Part shown: positions 1 to 9,508 of the stretch, in pieces
Numbering within the stretch: the first letter of the stretch is position 1
Layout of the letters: every line of letters begins with the position of its first letter
Origin: an uncultured Oscillospiraceae bacterium
GTDB taxonomy: Bacteria; Bacillota; Clostridia; Oscillospirales; Oscillospiraceae
NCBI GenBank assembly: GCA_947627715.1
Contig: CANQXK010000008.1
Coordinates: 16,815-80,814, forward strand
Direction: 5' to 3'
DNA: 64,000 bases
Made by a program: the position numbers and the translations under genes
Notes under the pieces: generated by a model
Told to the model about the DNA's origin: nothing
The model's input: only the letters and a program-made list of their open reading frames with translations
Database searches by the model: none

Positions 1-64
1 GGGCGAGGCAGGAGGCCAGAAGGACGGATAAAATACGCGATAAACTATGTTTTTTCATGAAAAG

Positions 65-104
65 ACCCTCCTTTCCGTACTCAAGCTTAGTACGTCAGGA
101 GGGT
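65..104. terminator. Two-tier hairpin downstream of asnB
   Basis: Outer arms ACCCTCCT (65-72) and AGGAGGGT (97-104) enclose an inner CGTACT/AGTACG stem. On the minus strand the hairpin is followed by CTTTTC, so it can end the asnB transcript; the T tract is weak on both sides. Bases 1-64 hold no gene that I can support. Confidence 0.5.
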
Positions 105-137
105 ATTTTCAATGCAAAAATAGTGGCAGAGGCCCCG

Positions 138-1721
138 TCATTCCCCGCTGGCGCCGTAGTTTGACAGCACGCGGGCCGAGGGGTCGTCCACGGCGCAGCC
201 GGGCCAGGAGCGGTTGGGCATCCAGAAGCCCGCGATCATGGCCCCCTGTCCGGGGTAGTACTTCTCAAAAATTTCCCGATAAAGCAGGCTCTCCTTGGTG
301 AAGGGCGGGCAGTAGTCGTACTTTTTCCGTTTCTCCTCATATTCCTCGTCGGTGTAGAGGGAGGCGGCGTACTCCTTCAGGTCGTCCACCATGGAGTGGC
401 CCACCGCGTCGGAGAAGGCGGCCTTCTGCCGCCAGAGGATCTGGCCGGGGAGCAGGTCGTCGGCCTCAAAGGCGTGGCGGAGAAGGTACTTGCCCATGTT
501 GTAACGGTTCATCTTCAGCTCCGGGTCGATGCGCATGACGTATTTCACAAAGTCCAGGTCCCCGAAGGGCACGCGGGCCTCCAGGGAGTTGACGGAGATG
601 CAGCGGTCGGCCCGGAGCACGTCGTACATATGAAGCTCCCGCACCCGCTTTTGGCTCTCCGCCTGGAACTCCGCCGCGCTGGGGGCGAAGTCGGTGTATT
701 TGTACCCGAAAAGCTCGTCGGATATTTCGCCCGTCAGCAGGACGCGGATGTCGGTCCGCTCATGGATGGCCTTGCACACAAGATACATACCCATGCTGGC
801 GCGGATAGTGGTGATGTCCCAGGTGCCCAGGGCGCGGATCACCGTCTCAAGGTTTGCGATCACCTCGTCCCGGGTCATATAGACCTCGGTGTGGTCCGCG
901 CCGATGTAGTCCGCCACCTGCCGGGCGTATTTCAGGTCGATGGCGTCCACGTCCATGCCGATGGCGAAGGTGCGGATCCTCCGGCCCAGGATCTTGGCGG
1001 CGATGGCGCACACAAGGCTGGAGTCCAGCCCGCCGGAGAGGAGGAACCCCACCGGCGCGTCGGAGTCCAGGCGCTTCTCCACGGCGGCGATGAGCCTGCC
1101 CCGGATGCCGGCGCAGACCTGGTAGGCAGAGCCGGAGATGTACTCCCCCTCCACCCGCGTGACGTCGCAGTAGCGGACGAATTTCCCCTCCGCCCAGTAA
1201 CAGCCGGGAGGGAAGGGGAAGACCGTTTTGCAGAAGGCGGTCAGGTTCTTCGGCTCGCTGGCAAAGACGATGGAGCCGTCCTCCAGATACCCGTAGTAGA
1301 GGGGCCGGATGCCGATGGGGTCGCGGGCGGCCACAAGCCCGCCGCGCCGGGCGTCGTAGAGGATCATGGCGAACTCCGCGTCCAGCCGCTCAAACATCCC
1401 CAGACCCAGCTCCCGGTAGAGGGGCAGGATGATCTCGCAGTCGGAATTTGACTGGAAGGCGTACTTTTTCGCCATCCGCCGCCGCACCGGGCGGAAGCCG
1501 TACAGCTCGCCGTTGCAGACCGCCATGTTCCCGTCCAGGGAGAAGGGCTGCATCCCCTCCTCCGTAAGGTCCATGATGGCCAGCCGGTGGAACCCCAGCC
1601 ACCCCTCTCCGGCCTCCACGAAGCGGGACATATCGGGGCCGCGGGACACGGTCTCCTCAAAGCCTTTCCTGGCCAGCGCCAGGGGGATGGATCGCTTTTC
1701 AAAGCCGATGATCGAGCACAC
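138..1721 (-). CDS. asnB: Asparagine synthase (glutamine-hydrolysing), AsnB family
   Basis: Makes asparagine from aspartate, ATP and glutamine in the cytosol. The 527-residue protein starts with GTG (read as Met) so that Cys2 becomes the N-terminal nucleophile of the class II glutaminase domain. That domain spans about residues 2-180, with R46, NGELYG at 70-75 and the SDCE loop near 92-95. The synthase domain follows, with PP-loop SGGLDSS at 229-235 and the downstream GEISDELFGY motif. GGGAG lies eight bases before the start. The gene is monocistronic and divergent from dapL, with its own consensus sigma-A promoter. I found no Asn T-box in the roughly 100-base leader. The length is close to the bacterial AsnB norm (about 500-640). 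Confidence 0.93.
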   Translation of the reverse strand: MCSIIGFEKRSIPLALARKGFEETVSRGPDMSRFVEAGEGWLGFHRLAIMDLTEEGMQPFSLDGNMAVCNGELYGFRPVRRRMAKKYAFQSNSDCEIILPLYRELGLGMFERLDAEFAMILYDARRGGLVAARDPIGIRPLYYGYLEDGSIVFASEPKNLTAFCKTVFPFPPGCYWAEGKFVRYCDVTRVEGEYISGSAYQVCAGIRGRLIAAVEKRLDSDAPVGFLLSGGLDSSLVCAIAAKILGRRIRTFAIGMDVDAIDLKYARQVADYIGADHTEVYMTRDEVIANLETVIRALGTWDITTIRASMGMYLVCKAIHERTDIRVLLTGEISDELFGYKYTDFAPSAAEFQAESQKRVRELHMYDVLRADRCISVNSLEARVPFGDLDFVKYVMRIDPELKMNRYNMGKYLLRHAFEADDLLPGQILWRQKAAFSDAVGHSMVDDLKEYAASLYTDEEYEEKRKKYDYCPPFTKESLLYREIFEKYYPGQGAMIAGFWMPNRSWPGCAVDDPSARVLSNYGASGE

Positions 1722-1820
1722 AGGTCAACACTCCCGATAAAAAAGAGCGCCAATTCGCCCCGATGCCGGAGCAAATCCGCGCCCTTGCAGATTTGATGGA
1801 TTCATCCTTCAACAATGGGC

Positions 1821-1849
1821 ATTTTACACCGCCGGACGCGGCTTGTCAA
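1821..1849 (-). promoter_or_regulatory. Sigma-A promoter of asnB
   Basis: Reading the minus strand: TTGACA (1849-1844), 17-base spacer, TAAAAT (1826-1821). It lies about 100 bases upstream of the asnB GTG start. Confidence 0.75.
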
Positions 1850-1944
1850 GGGCTTTTTTGCAGGATTCACAAGGCCGGCTTGCGTTTTGGAAAACTGAAC
1901 AAACAAAGCCGGGAAAACGCGCCCTTTTTGGGCTTAACACAGCG

Positions 1945-1973
1945 TTGACATCCGGCCCTTTTGCGCTTATAAT
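1945..1973 (+). promoter_or_regulatory. Consensus sigma-A promoter of dapL-carAB
   Basis: TTGACA (1945-1950), 17-base spacer, TATAAT (1968-1973), a full consensus match. It lies 32 bases before the dapL ATG, giving a short untranslated leader with no room for a riboswitch. Confidence 0.85.
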
Positions 1974-2005
1974 CTTTTTAAAATGGATGAAAAGGGGCTC
2001 TTTAC

Positions 2006-3223
2006 ATGGTAAAAGTCAACGAAAACTTCCAAAAGCTTCCCGGCGGGTATCTCTTCCCGGAGATCGGGCGGCGCACGCGGGCCTTTCAGGCGACGAATCC
2101 CCCTCTGCCCCTCATCCGCATGGGCATCGGCGACGTGACCCGGCCTCTGGCCCCGGCGGTGGTGGAGGCCATGGAGAAGGCCAGCCGCGAGATGGGCAGT
2201 CAGGAGACCTTCCGGGGCTACTGCGAGGAGACCTGCGGGGCCTACGATTTTCTGCGCTTTGCCATCCAGGGCGCGTACAAAAAACGGGGCGTTGACGTGG
2301 CCGACGACGAGATCTTCGTCTCCGACGGGGCCAAATCCGACTGCGGCAACATCGGGGACATCTTCTCGGCGGACAACGTGGTGGCGGTGTGCGACCCGGT
2401 GTACCCCGTCTATGTGGACACCAACGCCATGGCCGGCAGGGCCGGGGATTTTGACGGGGAGCGTTGGACCAACCTCGTCTACCTGCCCTGCACCGCCGAA
2501 AACGGCTTTTTCCCGGCGCTCCCGGAGCAGGTGCCGGACCTCATCTACATCTGCTCGCCCAACAACCCCACCGGCACGGCGGCCACGGCGGAGCAGCTGA
2601 AGGTGTGGGTGGACTACGCCAATGCGCATCAAAGCGTCATCCTCTACGACTCCGCCTACGAGGCGTTTATCACCGAACCCGGCGTCCCCCACAGCATCTA
2701 CGAGGTGGAGGGGGCCAAGACCTGCGCCATCGAGTTTCGCTCCTTCTCCAAAAGCTCCGGCTTCACCGGCAACCGCTGCGCCTACACGGTGGTGCCCAAG
2801 GCGCTGGTGCGCGGCGGCGTGAGCCTCCGGGATATGTGGAACCGCCGCATGGGCACCAAGTTCAACGGCGTGGCCTACGTCATCCAGCGGGCCGCCGAGG
2901 CCGCCCTCTCCGACGAGGGCTGGGAGCAGTCCATGGAGAACGTGCGGTACTACCTCAACAACGCGCGGGTCATCCGGGAGGCGCTGGCGGGGCTGGGCCT
3001 GCCGGTCTACGGCGGCGTCAACGCGCCCTACATCTGGTGCGGCACGCCGGAGGGCATGGGCAGCTGGGAGTTTTTCGACAGGCTTTTAAAGGAGGCGTGC
3101 GTGGTCACCACGCCCGGCGCGGGCTTCGGCCCCTCCGGGGAGGGGTATGTCCGCCTCACCGCCTTCGGGACATACGAGAACACCTGCGAGGCCATGGAGA
3201 GAATTAAAAAACTGTTGTCATAA
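2006..3223 (+). CDS. dapL: LL-diaminopimelate aminotransferase
   Basis: PLP-dependent fold-type I transaminase that converts tetrahydrodipicolinate directly to LL-diaminopimelate with glutamate, bypassing the succinyl or acetyl branch of lysine and peptidoglycan synthesis. It is 405 residues, the normal length. Visible motifs are the N-terminal GGYLFPEI segment, the GDVTRPL signature near 42-48, SPNNPTG at 184-190, YDSAYEAF around 214-221, and [10 protein letters not shown] with the Schiff-base lysine K249. The ribosome site AAGGGG lies nine bases before the ATG. carA follows after 38 bases. DapL makes LL-DAP, so a DAP epimerase is still needed for meso-DAP; the only DapF-like sequence here is the catalytically degenerate domain at the end of carB. 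Confidence 0.95.
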   Translation: MVKVNENFQKLPGGYLFPEIGRRTRAFQATNPPLPLIRMGIGDVTRPLAPAVVEAMEKASREMGSQETFRGYCEETCGAYDFLRFAIQGAYKKRGVDVADDEIFVSDGAKSDCGNIGDIFSADNVVAVCDPVYPVYVDTNAMAGRAGDFDGERWTNLVYLPCTAENGFFPALPEQVPDLIYICSPNNPTGTAATAEQLKVWVDYANAHQSVILYDSAYEAFITEPGVPHSIYEVEGAKTCAIEFRSFSKSSGFTGNRCAYTVVPKALVRGGVSLRDMWNRRMGTKFNGVAYVIQRAAEAALSDEGWEQSMENVRYYLNNARVIREALAGLGLPVYGGVNAPYIWCGTPEGMGSWEFFDRLLKEACVVTTPGAGFGPSGEGYVRLTAFGTYENTCEAMERIKKLLS

Positions 3224-3261
3224 CAACATCATACAACACCAAGGAGAATCGGGGGAAGAGT

Positions 3262-4329
3262 ATGGGGAAAGCGTATTTGATACTGGAGAACGGCCGGAAA
3301 TTTCAGGGGGAGTCCTTCGGGAAGGCCGGCACCAGCGTGGGGGAGCTTGTTTTCACCACCGGCATGACAGGCTGCGTGGAAAGTCTGACGGATCCCAGCT
3401 ATTTCGGACAGCTGGTAGTTTTTACGTTCCCAATGTTTTGTAATTACGGTGTCGCCGACGCGGACATGGAGAGCTCGTCCATCCATGTCCGCGGAGCTGT
3501 AGTCAGGGAGGTCTGCGCCGAACCCAGCAACTTCCGCTGTGAGGAGAACATCCAGCACTTCATGGAGCGCATGGGCATCGTGGGCATCTCCGGGGTGGAC
3601 ACCAGGGAGCTTACCCAGCTCATCCGGGACGGCGGCGTCATAAACGCCGTGATCACCGATGATGCGGACTACGACTGGCGGACGCTTCAGAAATACCGGG
3701 TAGAGGGTTCGGTGGAGGCCACCTCCATCCGGGAGCCGGAGATCCTCCTGCCGGAGGGCGATGTGAGGCATACGGTGGTGCTGATGGACTACGGCGCCAA
3801 GGGGAGCATCACGGAGAACCTTTTAAAGCGCGGCTGCCGGGTGGTGATTTTGCCCTACGATTCCAGTGTGGAGACGGTCATGAGCTATAAGCCCGACGGG
3901 ATCATGCTCTCCAACGGCCCCGGCGACCCCCAGGACAATACCGGGTGCATCGAGGTCATCCGGGCGCTCTTCGGCAGGAAGCCCATGTTCGGGATCTGCC
4001 TGGGCCACCAGATGATGGCTCTGGCCGCCGGGGGCAGGACGGTGAAGCTGAAATTCGGCCACCGGGGCGCCAATCAGCCGGTGAAGGATCTGACCACCGG
4101 GCGCGTCTACATCACCTGCCAGAACCACGGCTACGCCGTGGACATGGACTGCCTGGAGGCCATCGGGGCGAAGCCCCGGTTCGTCAACGTCAACGACGGC
4201 ACCTGCGAGGGCGTGGATTACCCGGGGAGGAACGCCTTCTCCATGCAGTTCCACCCGGAGGCCCACGGCGGCCCCAGGGACACCGAGTGGGCCTTTGACA
4301 GATTCATGGACATGATGGAGGTGCGGTAA
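3262..4329 (+). CDS. carA: Carbamoyl-phosphate synthase small (glutaminase) subunit
   Basis: Hydrolyses glutamine and passes ammonia to CarB for carbamoyl phosphate, the precursor of pyrimidines and arginine. The 355 residues comprise the CPSase small-chain N-terminal domain (about 1-150) and a class I glutaminase domain (about 170-350). The nucleophile elbow is GICLGHQ with C246, and the catalytic pair is H331/E333 in QFHPEA. GGGGGAAGA precedes the ATG. The TAA stop overlaps the carB ATG by one base, so the two subunits are translationally coupled. Co-transcription with dapL is likely because the 38-base gap has no terminator. Confidence 0.95.
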   Translation: MGKAYLILENGRKFQGESFGKAGTSVGELVFTTGMTGCVESLTDPSYFGQLVVFTFPMFCNYGVADADMESSSIHVRGAVVREVCAEPSNFRCEENIQHFMERMGIVGISGVDTRELTQLIRDGGVINAVITDDADYDWRTLQKYRVEGSVEATSIREPEILLPEGDVRHTVVLMDYGAKGSITENLLKRGCRVVILPYDSSVETVMSYKPDGIMLSNGPGDPQDNTGCIEVIRALFGRKPMFGICLGHQMMALAAGGRTVKLKFGHRGANQPVKDLTTGRVYITCQNHGYAVDMDCLEAIGAKPRFVNVNDGTCEGVDYPGRNAFSMQFHPEAHGGPRDTEWAFDRFMDMMEVR

Positions 4330-7300
4330 TGCCTTTAGATAGATCGATCAAAAAAGTCATGGTCATCGGCTCCGGCCCCATCGTTATCGGCCAGGCCGCC
4401 GAGTTCGACTACGCCGGCACCCAGGCGTGCCGCATCCTGAAGCAGGAGGGAGTGAAGTCCATCCTGGTCAACTCCAACCCCGCCACCGTCATGACCGACG
4501 GGGACATGGCGGACGCGGTGTACTTGGAGCCTTTGAACGCCGACACCGTCAAGCGCATCATTTTGAAAGAGAAGCCCGACTGCCTCCTGGCGGGCCTGGG
4601 CGGCCAGACCGGCCTCACCATCGCCATGCAGCTCACGCACGAGGGCTTTTTGGCAAAGCACGGTGTGCGCCTCATCGGCACCAACGCCGAGGCCATCGAC
4701 AAGGCCGAGGACCGGGAGCTTTTCAAGGAGACCATGGAGCGCATCGGCCAGCCGTGCATCCCCTCGGACATCGCCAACGACGTGGAGACGTGCGTCGCCA
4801 TCGCGGACCGCATCGGCTACCCGGTGATCGTCCGCCCGGCCTTCACCCTGGGCGGCGGAGGCGGCGGCGTGGCCTACAGCGCCGACGAGCTGCGCCGGGT
4901 CGCCTTCGTGGGGCTGGAGACCTCCCCCATCCACCAGGTGCTTATTGAGAGATACATCTTCGGCTGGAAGGAGATCGAGTTTGAGGTCATCCGCGACGGC
5001 GCGGGCAACGTGATCACCGTCTGCTCCATGGAGAACTTGGACCCCGTGGGCATCCACACCGGCGACTCCATCGTGGTGGCGCCGGCCCTGACGCTGATGG
5101 ACCAGGAGTACCAGATGCTCCGCTCCGCGGCGCTGGACATCATCACCGAGCTTGGCATCGAGGGCGGGTGCAACTGCCAGTTCGCCTTAAACCCTGAGAG
5201 CTTCGAGTACGCCGTCATTGAGGTAAACCCCCGCGTGTCCCGCTCCTCAGCCCTCGCCTCCAAGGCCACGGGCTACCCCATCGCCAAGGTGGCGGTGAAG
5301 ATCGCCCTGGGGTACACCCTGGACGAGATAAAAAACGACATCACCGGCAAGACCTACGCCTGCTTTGAACCCACGGTGGACTACTGCGTGGTAAAGTTCC
5401 CCAAGTGGCCCTTCGACAAGTTCCACGGCGCGGGCCGCAGGCTTGGCACCCAGATGAAGGCCACGGGCGAGGTCATGTCCATCGCCCCCAATTTTGAGGC
5501 CGCCCTGATGAAGGCCGTCCGAGGCGCGGAGATTGGCCAGAGCACCTTAAACCGCGCCCCCGACCCCAAAAAGAGCCTGGAGGAGAGGCTGGCGGCCATG
5601 GACGACCTTCGGATCTTCACCGTCTTTGAGGCGCTGAAGGCCGGGGTCTCCCATGAGCATATCCACGAGGTCACCATGATCGACCGCTGGTTCCTCTCCA
5701 AGCTTCAGAACCTGGCCGACTATGAGGCGTATATCGCCGCCCACGGCATCGACGAAGAGACGTACCTCCGGGGCAAGCGCCTGGGCTACACCGACGCCGC
5801 CCTCCGGGCGCTCTCCGGCCAGCAGGAGATCCCGCACTTGGATCCCGTGTACAAGATGGTGGACACGTGCGCGGCGGAGTTCGAGGCGGAGACGCCCTAT
5901 TACTACTCGGCCTACAACGACAAGTGCGACTCCCGGCCCATGCCCCGCCGGAGGATGAGCGTCATCGTCATCGGCTCCGGCCCCATCCGCATCGGACAGG
6001 GCATCGAGTTCGACTACAGCTCCGTCCACTGCGCCGTCACCCTCAAAAAGCTGGGCTACGACGTGGTGATCATCAACAATAACCCGGAGACCGTCTCCAC
6101 CGATTACGACACGGCGGACAGGCTCTACTTTGAACCCCTGACCCCGGAGGACGTGATGGGGGTCATCAAGGTGGAGAAGCCCATCGGCGTGGTGGTGGCC
6201 TTCGGCGGCCAGACGGCCATCAAGCTCACGGAGTACTTAGACCGTGAGGGCATCCGCATCCTGGGCACCAGCGCCGAGGGCATCGACCTTGCCGAGGACC
6301 GGGAGCGGTTCGACGCGCTCCTGGAGAAAATGGGCATCCGCCGCCCGCGGGGCTTCGGCACCCACACCTTGGAGGAGGCCCTGGAGGCCGCCGAGACCCT
6401 GGGCTACCCGGTGCTTCTGCGCCCCAGCTACGTCATTGGCGGGCAGAACATGGTCATTGCCCACGACGAGCAGGATGTGCGCAGCTATATGGCCCTCATC
6501 GTGGCCAGCACCGAGCGGGAGGACAACTCCGTTTTGGTGGACAAGTATATGCCCGGCACCGAGCTGGAGGTGGACGTCATCTCCGACGGCACGGACGTCT
6601 TAATGCCCGGCATCATGGAGCATATCGAGCGCGCCGGCGTCCACTCCGGCGACTCCATCGCCGTCTACCCGCCCTATAACCTCACCGACAAGATGATGGC
6701 GCGGGTGGTGGAGTGCTCCACCCGCCTGGCGCTGGAGCTGGGCACGCGGGGGCTGGTGAACATCCAGTACCTCATCTACAAAAAAGAGCTTTACGTCATC
6801 GAGGTCAACCCCCGCGCCTCCCGGACGGTGCCGTACCTCAGTAAGGTCACCGGCATCCCCATGGTGGACGTGGCAAGCCGGGTCATGATGGGCGCGACCT
6901 TAAAGGGCCTGGGCTACGAGAAGGTCCTGTGCGACACGCCTCCCTATTACGCCGTGAAGGTCCCTGTCTTCTCCTTTGAGAAGATCACCGACGCCAACTC
7001 CATGCTGGGACCTGAGATGAAGTCCACCGGCGAGGTCCTGGGACTGGGCCGCACCTTCTCCGAGGCGCTCTTCAAGGGCCTCCGGGCGGCAGGCTACAAC
7101 CTGTCCGGGGCCTTCACCCCCGGCCGGAACGGGGTGCTGCTCTCCATTGAGAACCACGACCTCCCGGACGTGGTGGGCCTTGCCAAGAAGATCAACGACC
7201 TGCGCATGGTCCTCTACGCCACCCCCGACACGGCGGCGGTGATCCGCAACCTGGGGCTGGAGGTCAACGAGGTCCGCCACGTCCACGACGCCTACTCCCT

Positions 7301-8360
7301 CATGGACAACGGGGCCATCAGCTTCATCGTCTACACCGGCGCGCTCTACGACGACACCATGGGCGACTTCATTGACCTCCACGCCCGCGCCGTCCGCCTG
7401 CGCATCCCCTGCATCACCAGCCTTGACACCGCCGACGCGGTGACGGACACCCTGGCAAGCCGCTTCACCAACGAAAATACCGAGCTTGTGGACCTCAACG
7501 ATATGCGCAAGATGCGGGAGCTGGTGAGCTTTGCCAAGATGCACACCTGCGGCAGCGACTACATCTTCTTCGACAACCGGGACGGGCGCATCACAAGCCC
7601 GGAGTCTTTGAGCGTCACCCTGTGCGACCGGGTCACCGGCATCGGCGGCGGGGCGCTGGTGCTCATCGAGAACTCCGCCGGCGCGGACGCCAAAATGCGC
7701 ATCTTCAACCAGGACGGCACCGAGGGCCGCATGGCCGCCAACTCCATCCGCTGCGTGGGCAAGTACCTCTTTGACAAGGGCATCGTCAAGAGCGAGCGCA
7801 TGACCATCCAGACCGACACCGGCATCCGCTCCCTCCAGCTCTACACCCGCAACGGCCGGGTCAGCACCGTCAGCGTCCACATGGGCACCGCCTTCCTGGA
7901 CGCCCGGAGGATGCAGGTGAACCTCATCGGCAAGTCGCGGGTCATTGACGAGCCTGTCTGCGTGGGCGGGCAGGAGTACCGCATCACCCTCTCCACCCTG
8001 GGCGTGCCCCACTGCACCGTCTTTACCGACGATCTGGGCGGCGTGGACGTGGAGGGCGTGGGTTCCGCGCTGGTGAACTCCGGCATCCTCCCGGAGGGGG
8101 CCTTTGTGGAGTTTGTGAAGGTGGTCAACGACGACACCCTGCGCATCCGCGTCTACGCCCCGGACGAGGGGGAGACCCGCGCCAACGGAACCGCCGCTTG
8201 CGCCGCCGTCATCGCCGCCACCGAGCGCGGCGACCTCAAGAAGGGCCGGGACGTCACCGTGAAGCTCCCCGGAGGGGACGTGGCGGTCAACTACTCCGAC
8301 GACTTCGTCACCCTCACCGGCGACGCCGTGATGGTGTTCGAGGGGGTATACGAATATTAA
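4329..8360 (+). CDS. carB: Carbamoyl-phosphate synthase large subunit fused to a DapF-like domain lacking catalytic cysteines
   Basis: 1343 residues against about 1070 for ordinary CarB. The first part is complete: two ATP-grasp halves (first starting VMVIGSGPIVIGQAAEFDY, second near residue 540 with VIVIGSGPIRIGQGIEFDY) and the MGS-like allosteric domain ending near residue 1050. A short linker leads to about 280 residues homologous to diaminopimelate epimerase: FAKMH at 1068-1072, RIFNQDGTE at 1124-1132, PHC at 1227-1229, GET at 1281-1283. Aligned with E. coli DapF, Cys73 is A1136 and Cys217 is N1286. Asn11 is S1076, Asn157 is V1226, Asn190 is F1259, and Glu208/Arg209 are A1277/P1278. The CarB half should be a normal synthase; the tail keeps the fold pattern but should not epimerise DAP by the two-cysteine mechanism. 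No frameshift, and base composition matches the neighbours. Confidence 0.9.
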   Translation: MPLDRSIKKVMVIGSGPIVIGQAAEFDYAGTQACRILKQEGVKSILVNSNPATVMTDGDMADAVYLEPLNADTVKRIILKEKPDCLLAGLGGQTGLTIAMQLTHEGFLAKHGVRLIGTNAEAIDKAEDRELFKETMERIGQPCIPSDIANDVETCVAIADRIGYPVIVRPAFTLGGGGGGVAYSADELRRVAFVGLETSPIHQVLIERYIFGWKEIEFEVIRDGAGNVITVCSMENLDPVGIHTGDSIVVAPALTLMDQEYQMLRSAALDIITELGIEGGCNCQFALNPESFEYAVIEVNPRVSRSSALASKATGYPIAKVAVKIALGYTLDEIKNDITGKTYACFEPTVDYCVVKFPKWPFDKFHGAGRRLGTQMKATGEVMSIAPNFEAALMKAVRGAEIGQSTLNRAPDPKKSLEERLAAMDDLRIFTVFEALKAGVSHEHIHEVTMIDRWFLSKLQNLADYEAYIAAHGIDEETYLRGKRLGYTDAALRALSGQQEIPHLDPVYKMVDTCAAEFEAETPYYYSAYNDKCDSRPMPRRRMSVIVIGSGPIRIGQGIEFDYSSVHCAVTLKKLGYDVVIINNNPETVSTDYDTADRLYFEPLTPEDVMGVIKVEKPIGVVVAFGGQTAIKLTEYLDREGIRILGTSAEGIDLAEDRERFDALLEKMGIRRPRGFGTHTLEEALEAAETLGYPVLLRPSYVIGGQNMVIAHDEQDVRSYMALIVASTEREDNSVLVDKYMPGTELEVDVISDGTDVLMPGIMEHIERAGVHSGDSIAVYPPYNLTDKMMARVVECSTRLALELGTRGLVNIQYLIYKKELYVIEVNPRASRTVPYLSKVTGIPMVDVASRVMMGATLKGLGYEKVLCDTPPYYAVKVPVFSFEKITDANSMLGPEMKSTGEVLGLGRTFSEALFKGLRAAGYNLSGAFTPGRNGVLLSIENHDLPDVVGLAKKINDLRMVLYATPDTAAVIRNLGLEVNEVRHVHDAYSLMDNGAISFIVYTGALYDDTMGDFIDLHARAVRLRIPCITSLDTADAVTDTLASRFTNENTELVDLNDMRKMRELVSFAKMHTCGSDYIFFDNRDGRITSPESLSVTLCDRVTGIGGGALVLIENSAGADAKMRIFNQDGTEGRMAANSIRCVGKYLFDKGIVKSERMTIQTDTGIRSLQLYTRNGRVSTVSVHMGTAFLDARRMQVNLIGKSRVIDEPVCVGGQEYRITLSTLGVPHCTVFTDDLGGVDVEGVGSALVNSGILPEGAFVEFVKVVNDDTLRIRVYAPDEGETRANGTAACAAVIAATERGDLKKGRDVTVKLPGGDVAVNYSDDFVTLTGDAVMVFEGVYEY

Positions 8361-8368
8361 AGCTGGCG

Positions 8369-8389
8369 AAAAATGGCTTTGCCATTTTT
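8369..8389 (+). terminator. Terminator of dapL-carA-carB
   Basis: Perfect nine-base arms AAAAATGGC (8369-8377) and GCCATTTTT (8381-8389) with a TTT loop, nine bases after the carB stop. The arm itself ends in the T tract. Confidence 0.8.
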
Positions 8390-8408
8390 CTGCCATGGGG
8401 ATACGTGC

Positions 8409-8452
8409 GGAAACGCCCCCTCGAATTCTGCGGAATTCGAGGGGGCGTTTCC
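8409..8452. repeat. 20-bp perfect palindrome with GAATTC core
   Basis: Arms 8409-8428 and 8433-8452 are perfectly complementary around a TGCG loop. The arms run GGAAACGCC...GAATTC and back. Similar inner cores occur in the hairpins at 12269-12305 and 36654-36697. It lies in the convergent gap between carB and spo0A (8361-8680), which holds no gene. Confidence 0.8.
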
Positions 8453-8473
8453 TGCTGTCACGCTGCGCGCACA

Positions 8474-8498
8474 CCCTCCGGCCCTGAGGGCCGGAGGG
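8474..8498. repeat. 11-bp GC-rich hairpin
   Basis: CCCTCCGGCCC (8474-8484) pairs with GGGCCGGAGGG (8488-8498) across a TGA loop. It is one of four stacked hairpins in the carB-spo0A convergent gap, with no T tract of its own. Confidence 0.65.
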
Positions 8499-8521
8499 CG
8501 TACACTTGCGCGACAAAAAGT

Positions 8522-8554
8522 AAAATTTTCAAGGCGCAGGTCCTTGAAAATTTT
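8522..8554. repeat. 13-bp hairpin, TTTTCAAGG/CCTTGAAAA family
   Basis: AAAATTTTCAAGG (8522-8534) pairs with CCTTGAAAATTTT (8542-8554) around CGCAGGT. A near copy is at 24691-24723. T runs at both ends would let it terminate transcription from either side, and it is a plausible spo0A terminator. The rest of the gap to 8680 holds a short hairpin at 8622-8642 and nothing else I recognise. Confidence 0.65.
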
Positions 8555-8680
8555 ATTTGATCAGGGGTTTGCGCCTTGTCAGAAAAAATATTAAAAAATA
8601 GGAGTGAACCCTGCGCCTGAGCGTTCCCGCTTGGCGGGGACGCGAGGTCAAGCTGGTTCCGCGACGACGAAGGCGGAGCT

Positions 8681-9463
8681 TTATTTTGCCTTTTCACCCT
8701 TTTTCTGGAGATAGAGCCTGTCCGCAATCATGGCGATGAACTCGGAGTTTGTGGGCTTGCCCTTGATGCCGGAGACGGTGTAGCCGAAAAACCGCTGGAG
8801 CGTTTCCACGTTGCCCCGGTCCCAGGCCACCTCGATGGCGTGGCGGATGGCCCGCTCCACGCGGGAGGGCGTGGTGCCGAATTTCTCCGCCACCTCCGGG
8901 TAGAGGACCTTCGTGACGGCGTTGATGATGTCCATGTCCTCCACGGTGCGCAAAATGGCCTCCCGCAGATACTGGTAGCCCTTGATGTGGGCGGGAATGC
9001 CAATCTCGTGGATGATCTCCGTCACCACGGTCTCCAGCTCCGGGTCGCGGGAGACGGTAAGCTCCCGCCGCACAGAGCCGGGCCGCTCACGGCAGAGCAT
9101 CCGTATCCGCGCCTCCAGGCAGGTGAGGTCGCAGGGCTTTTGCATGAAGTACGCCGCGCCCGCCATGGAGGCGGAGGTGAGCATCCGATCGTTGGTGAAG
9201 CTTGAGAGGATGACGGCCACCGGGCGGCGCTCCTCCGGGAGCTCCGAGAGCCGTTCGATAAGCCCAAGCCCGTCAAGGCCGGTGAGCGCCACGTCGGTGA
9301 GCAGGAGCCTGGGATGCCGGGCGGCGATCAGCTCCATCGCTTCAAGCCCGCTGCCGGTGCTCCCCACCACCTCCATGTCCGCCTCCCTGGACAACGCCTC
9401 CGACAGGAGCGAGCGGAAATCCTCGCTCTGATCGGCTATGAGAACTGTGATCTTTTCGTCCAT
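8681..9463 (-). CDS. spo0A: Sporulation transcription factor Spo0A
   Basis: Master response regulator for entry into sporulation. Residues 1-120 are a receiver domain with phospho-acceptor D57 (LLLTDVAL) and conserved K109 in MQKP; the first acidic pocket has D11 followed by Q rather than the usual pair. The C-terminal half is the Spo0A DNA-binding domain with the recognition helix in [20 protein letters not shown]. The chosen ATG at 9463 has GGAGG eight bases upstream; a GTG further up at 9478 would place that GGAGG inside the gene, so I reject it. It gives 260 residues, near the family norm. spoIVB lies upstream on the same strand, the usual partner, separated by a terminator. Confidence 0.96.
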   Translation of the reverse strand: MDEKITVLIADQSEDFRSLLSEALSREADMEVVGSTGSGLEAMELIAARHPRLLLTDVALTGLDGLGLIERLSELPEERRPVAVILSSFTNDRMLTSASMAGAAYFMQKPCDLTCLEARIRMLCRERPGSVRRELTVSRDPELETVVTEIIHEIGIPAHIKGYQYLREAILRTVEDMDIINAVTKVLYPEVAEKFGTTPSRVERAIRHAIEVAWDRGNVETLQRFFGYTVSGIKGKPTNSEFIAMIADRLYLQKKGEKAK

Positions 9464-9508
9464 TGGTAAATCCTCCACGTTCTTATTGATTTCTCTCTTG
9501 ATAGGAAT

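Noticed and set aside
1722..1820. Asn T-box in front of asnB
   Set aside because: No AGGGTGGNACCGCG motif or terminator in the leader on the minus strand.
4329..8360. carB plus a separate dapF joined by a sequencing frameshift
   Set aside because: The frame is continuous with a sensible linker and no stop. An internal ATG at about 7512 has no good ribosome site, so a true fusion is the simpler reading.
6900..8516. 538-codon open frame antisense to the DapF-like end of carB
   Set aside because: It includes an interspersed palindrome and has no recognisable domain.
9464..9478. GTG start five codons upstream for spo0A
   Set aside because: The GGAGG ribosome site would lie inside the coding region; the ATG at 9463 is correctly spaced.
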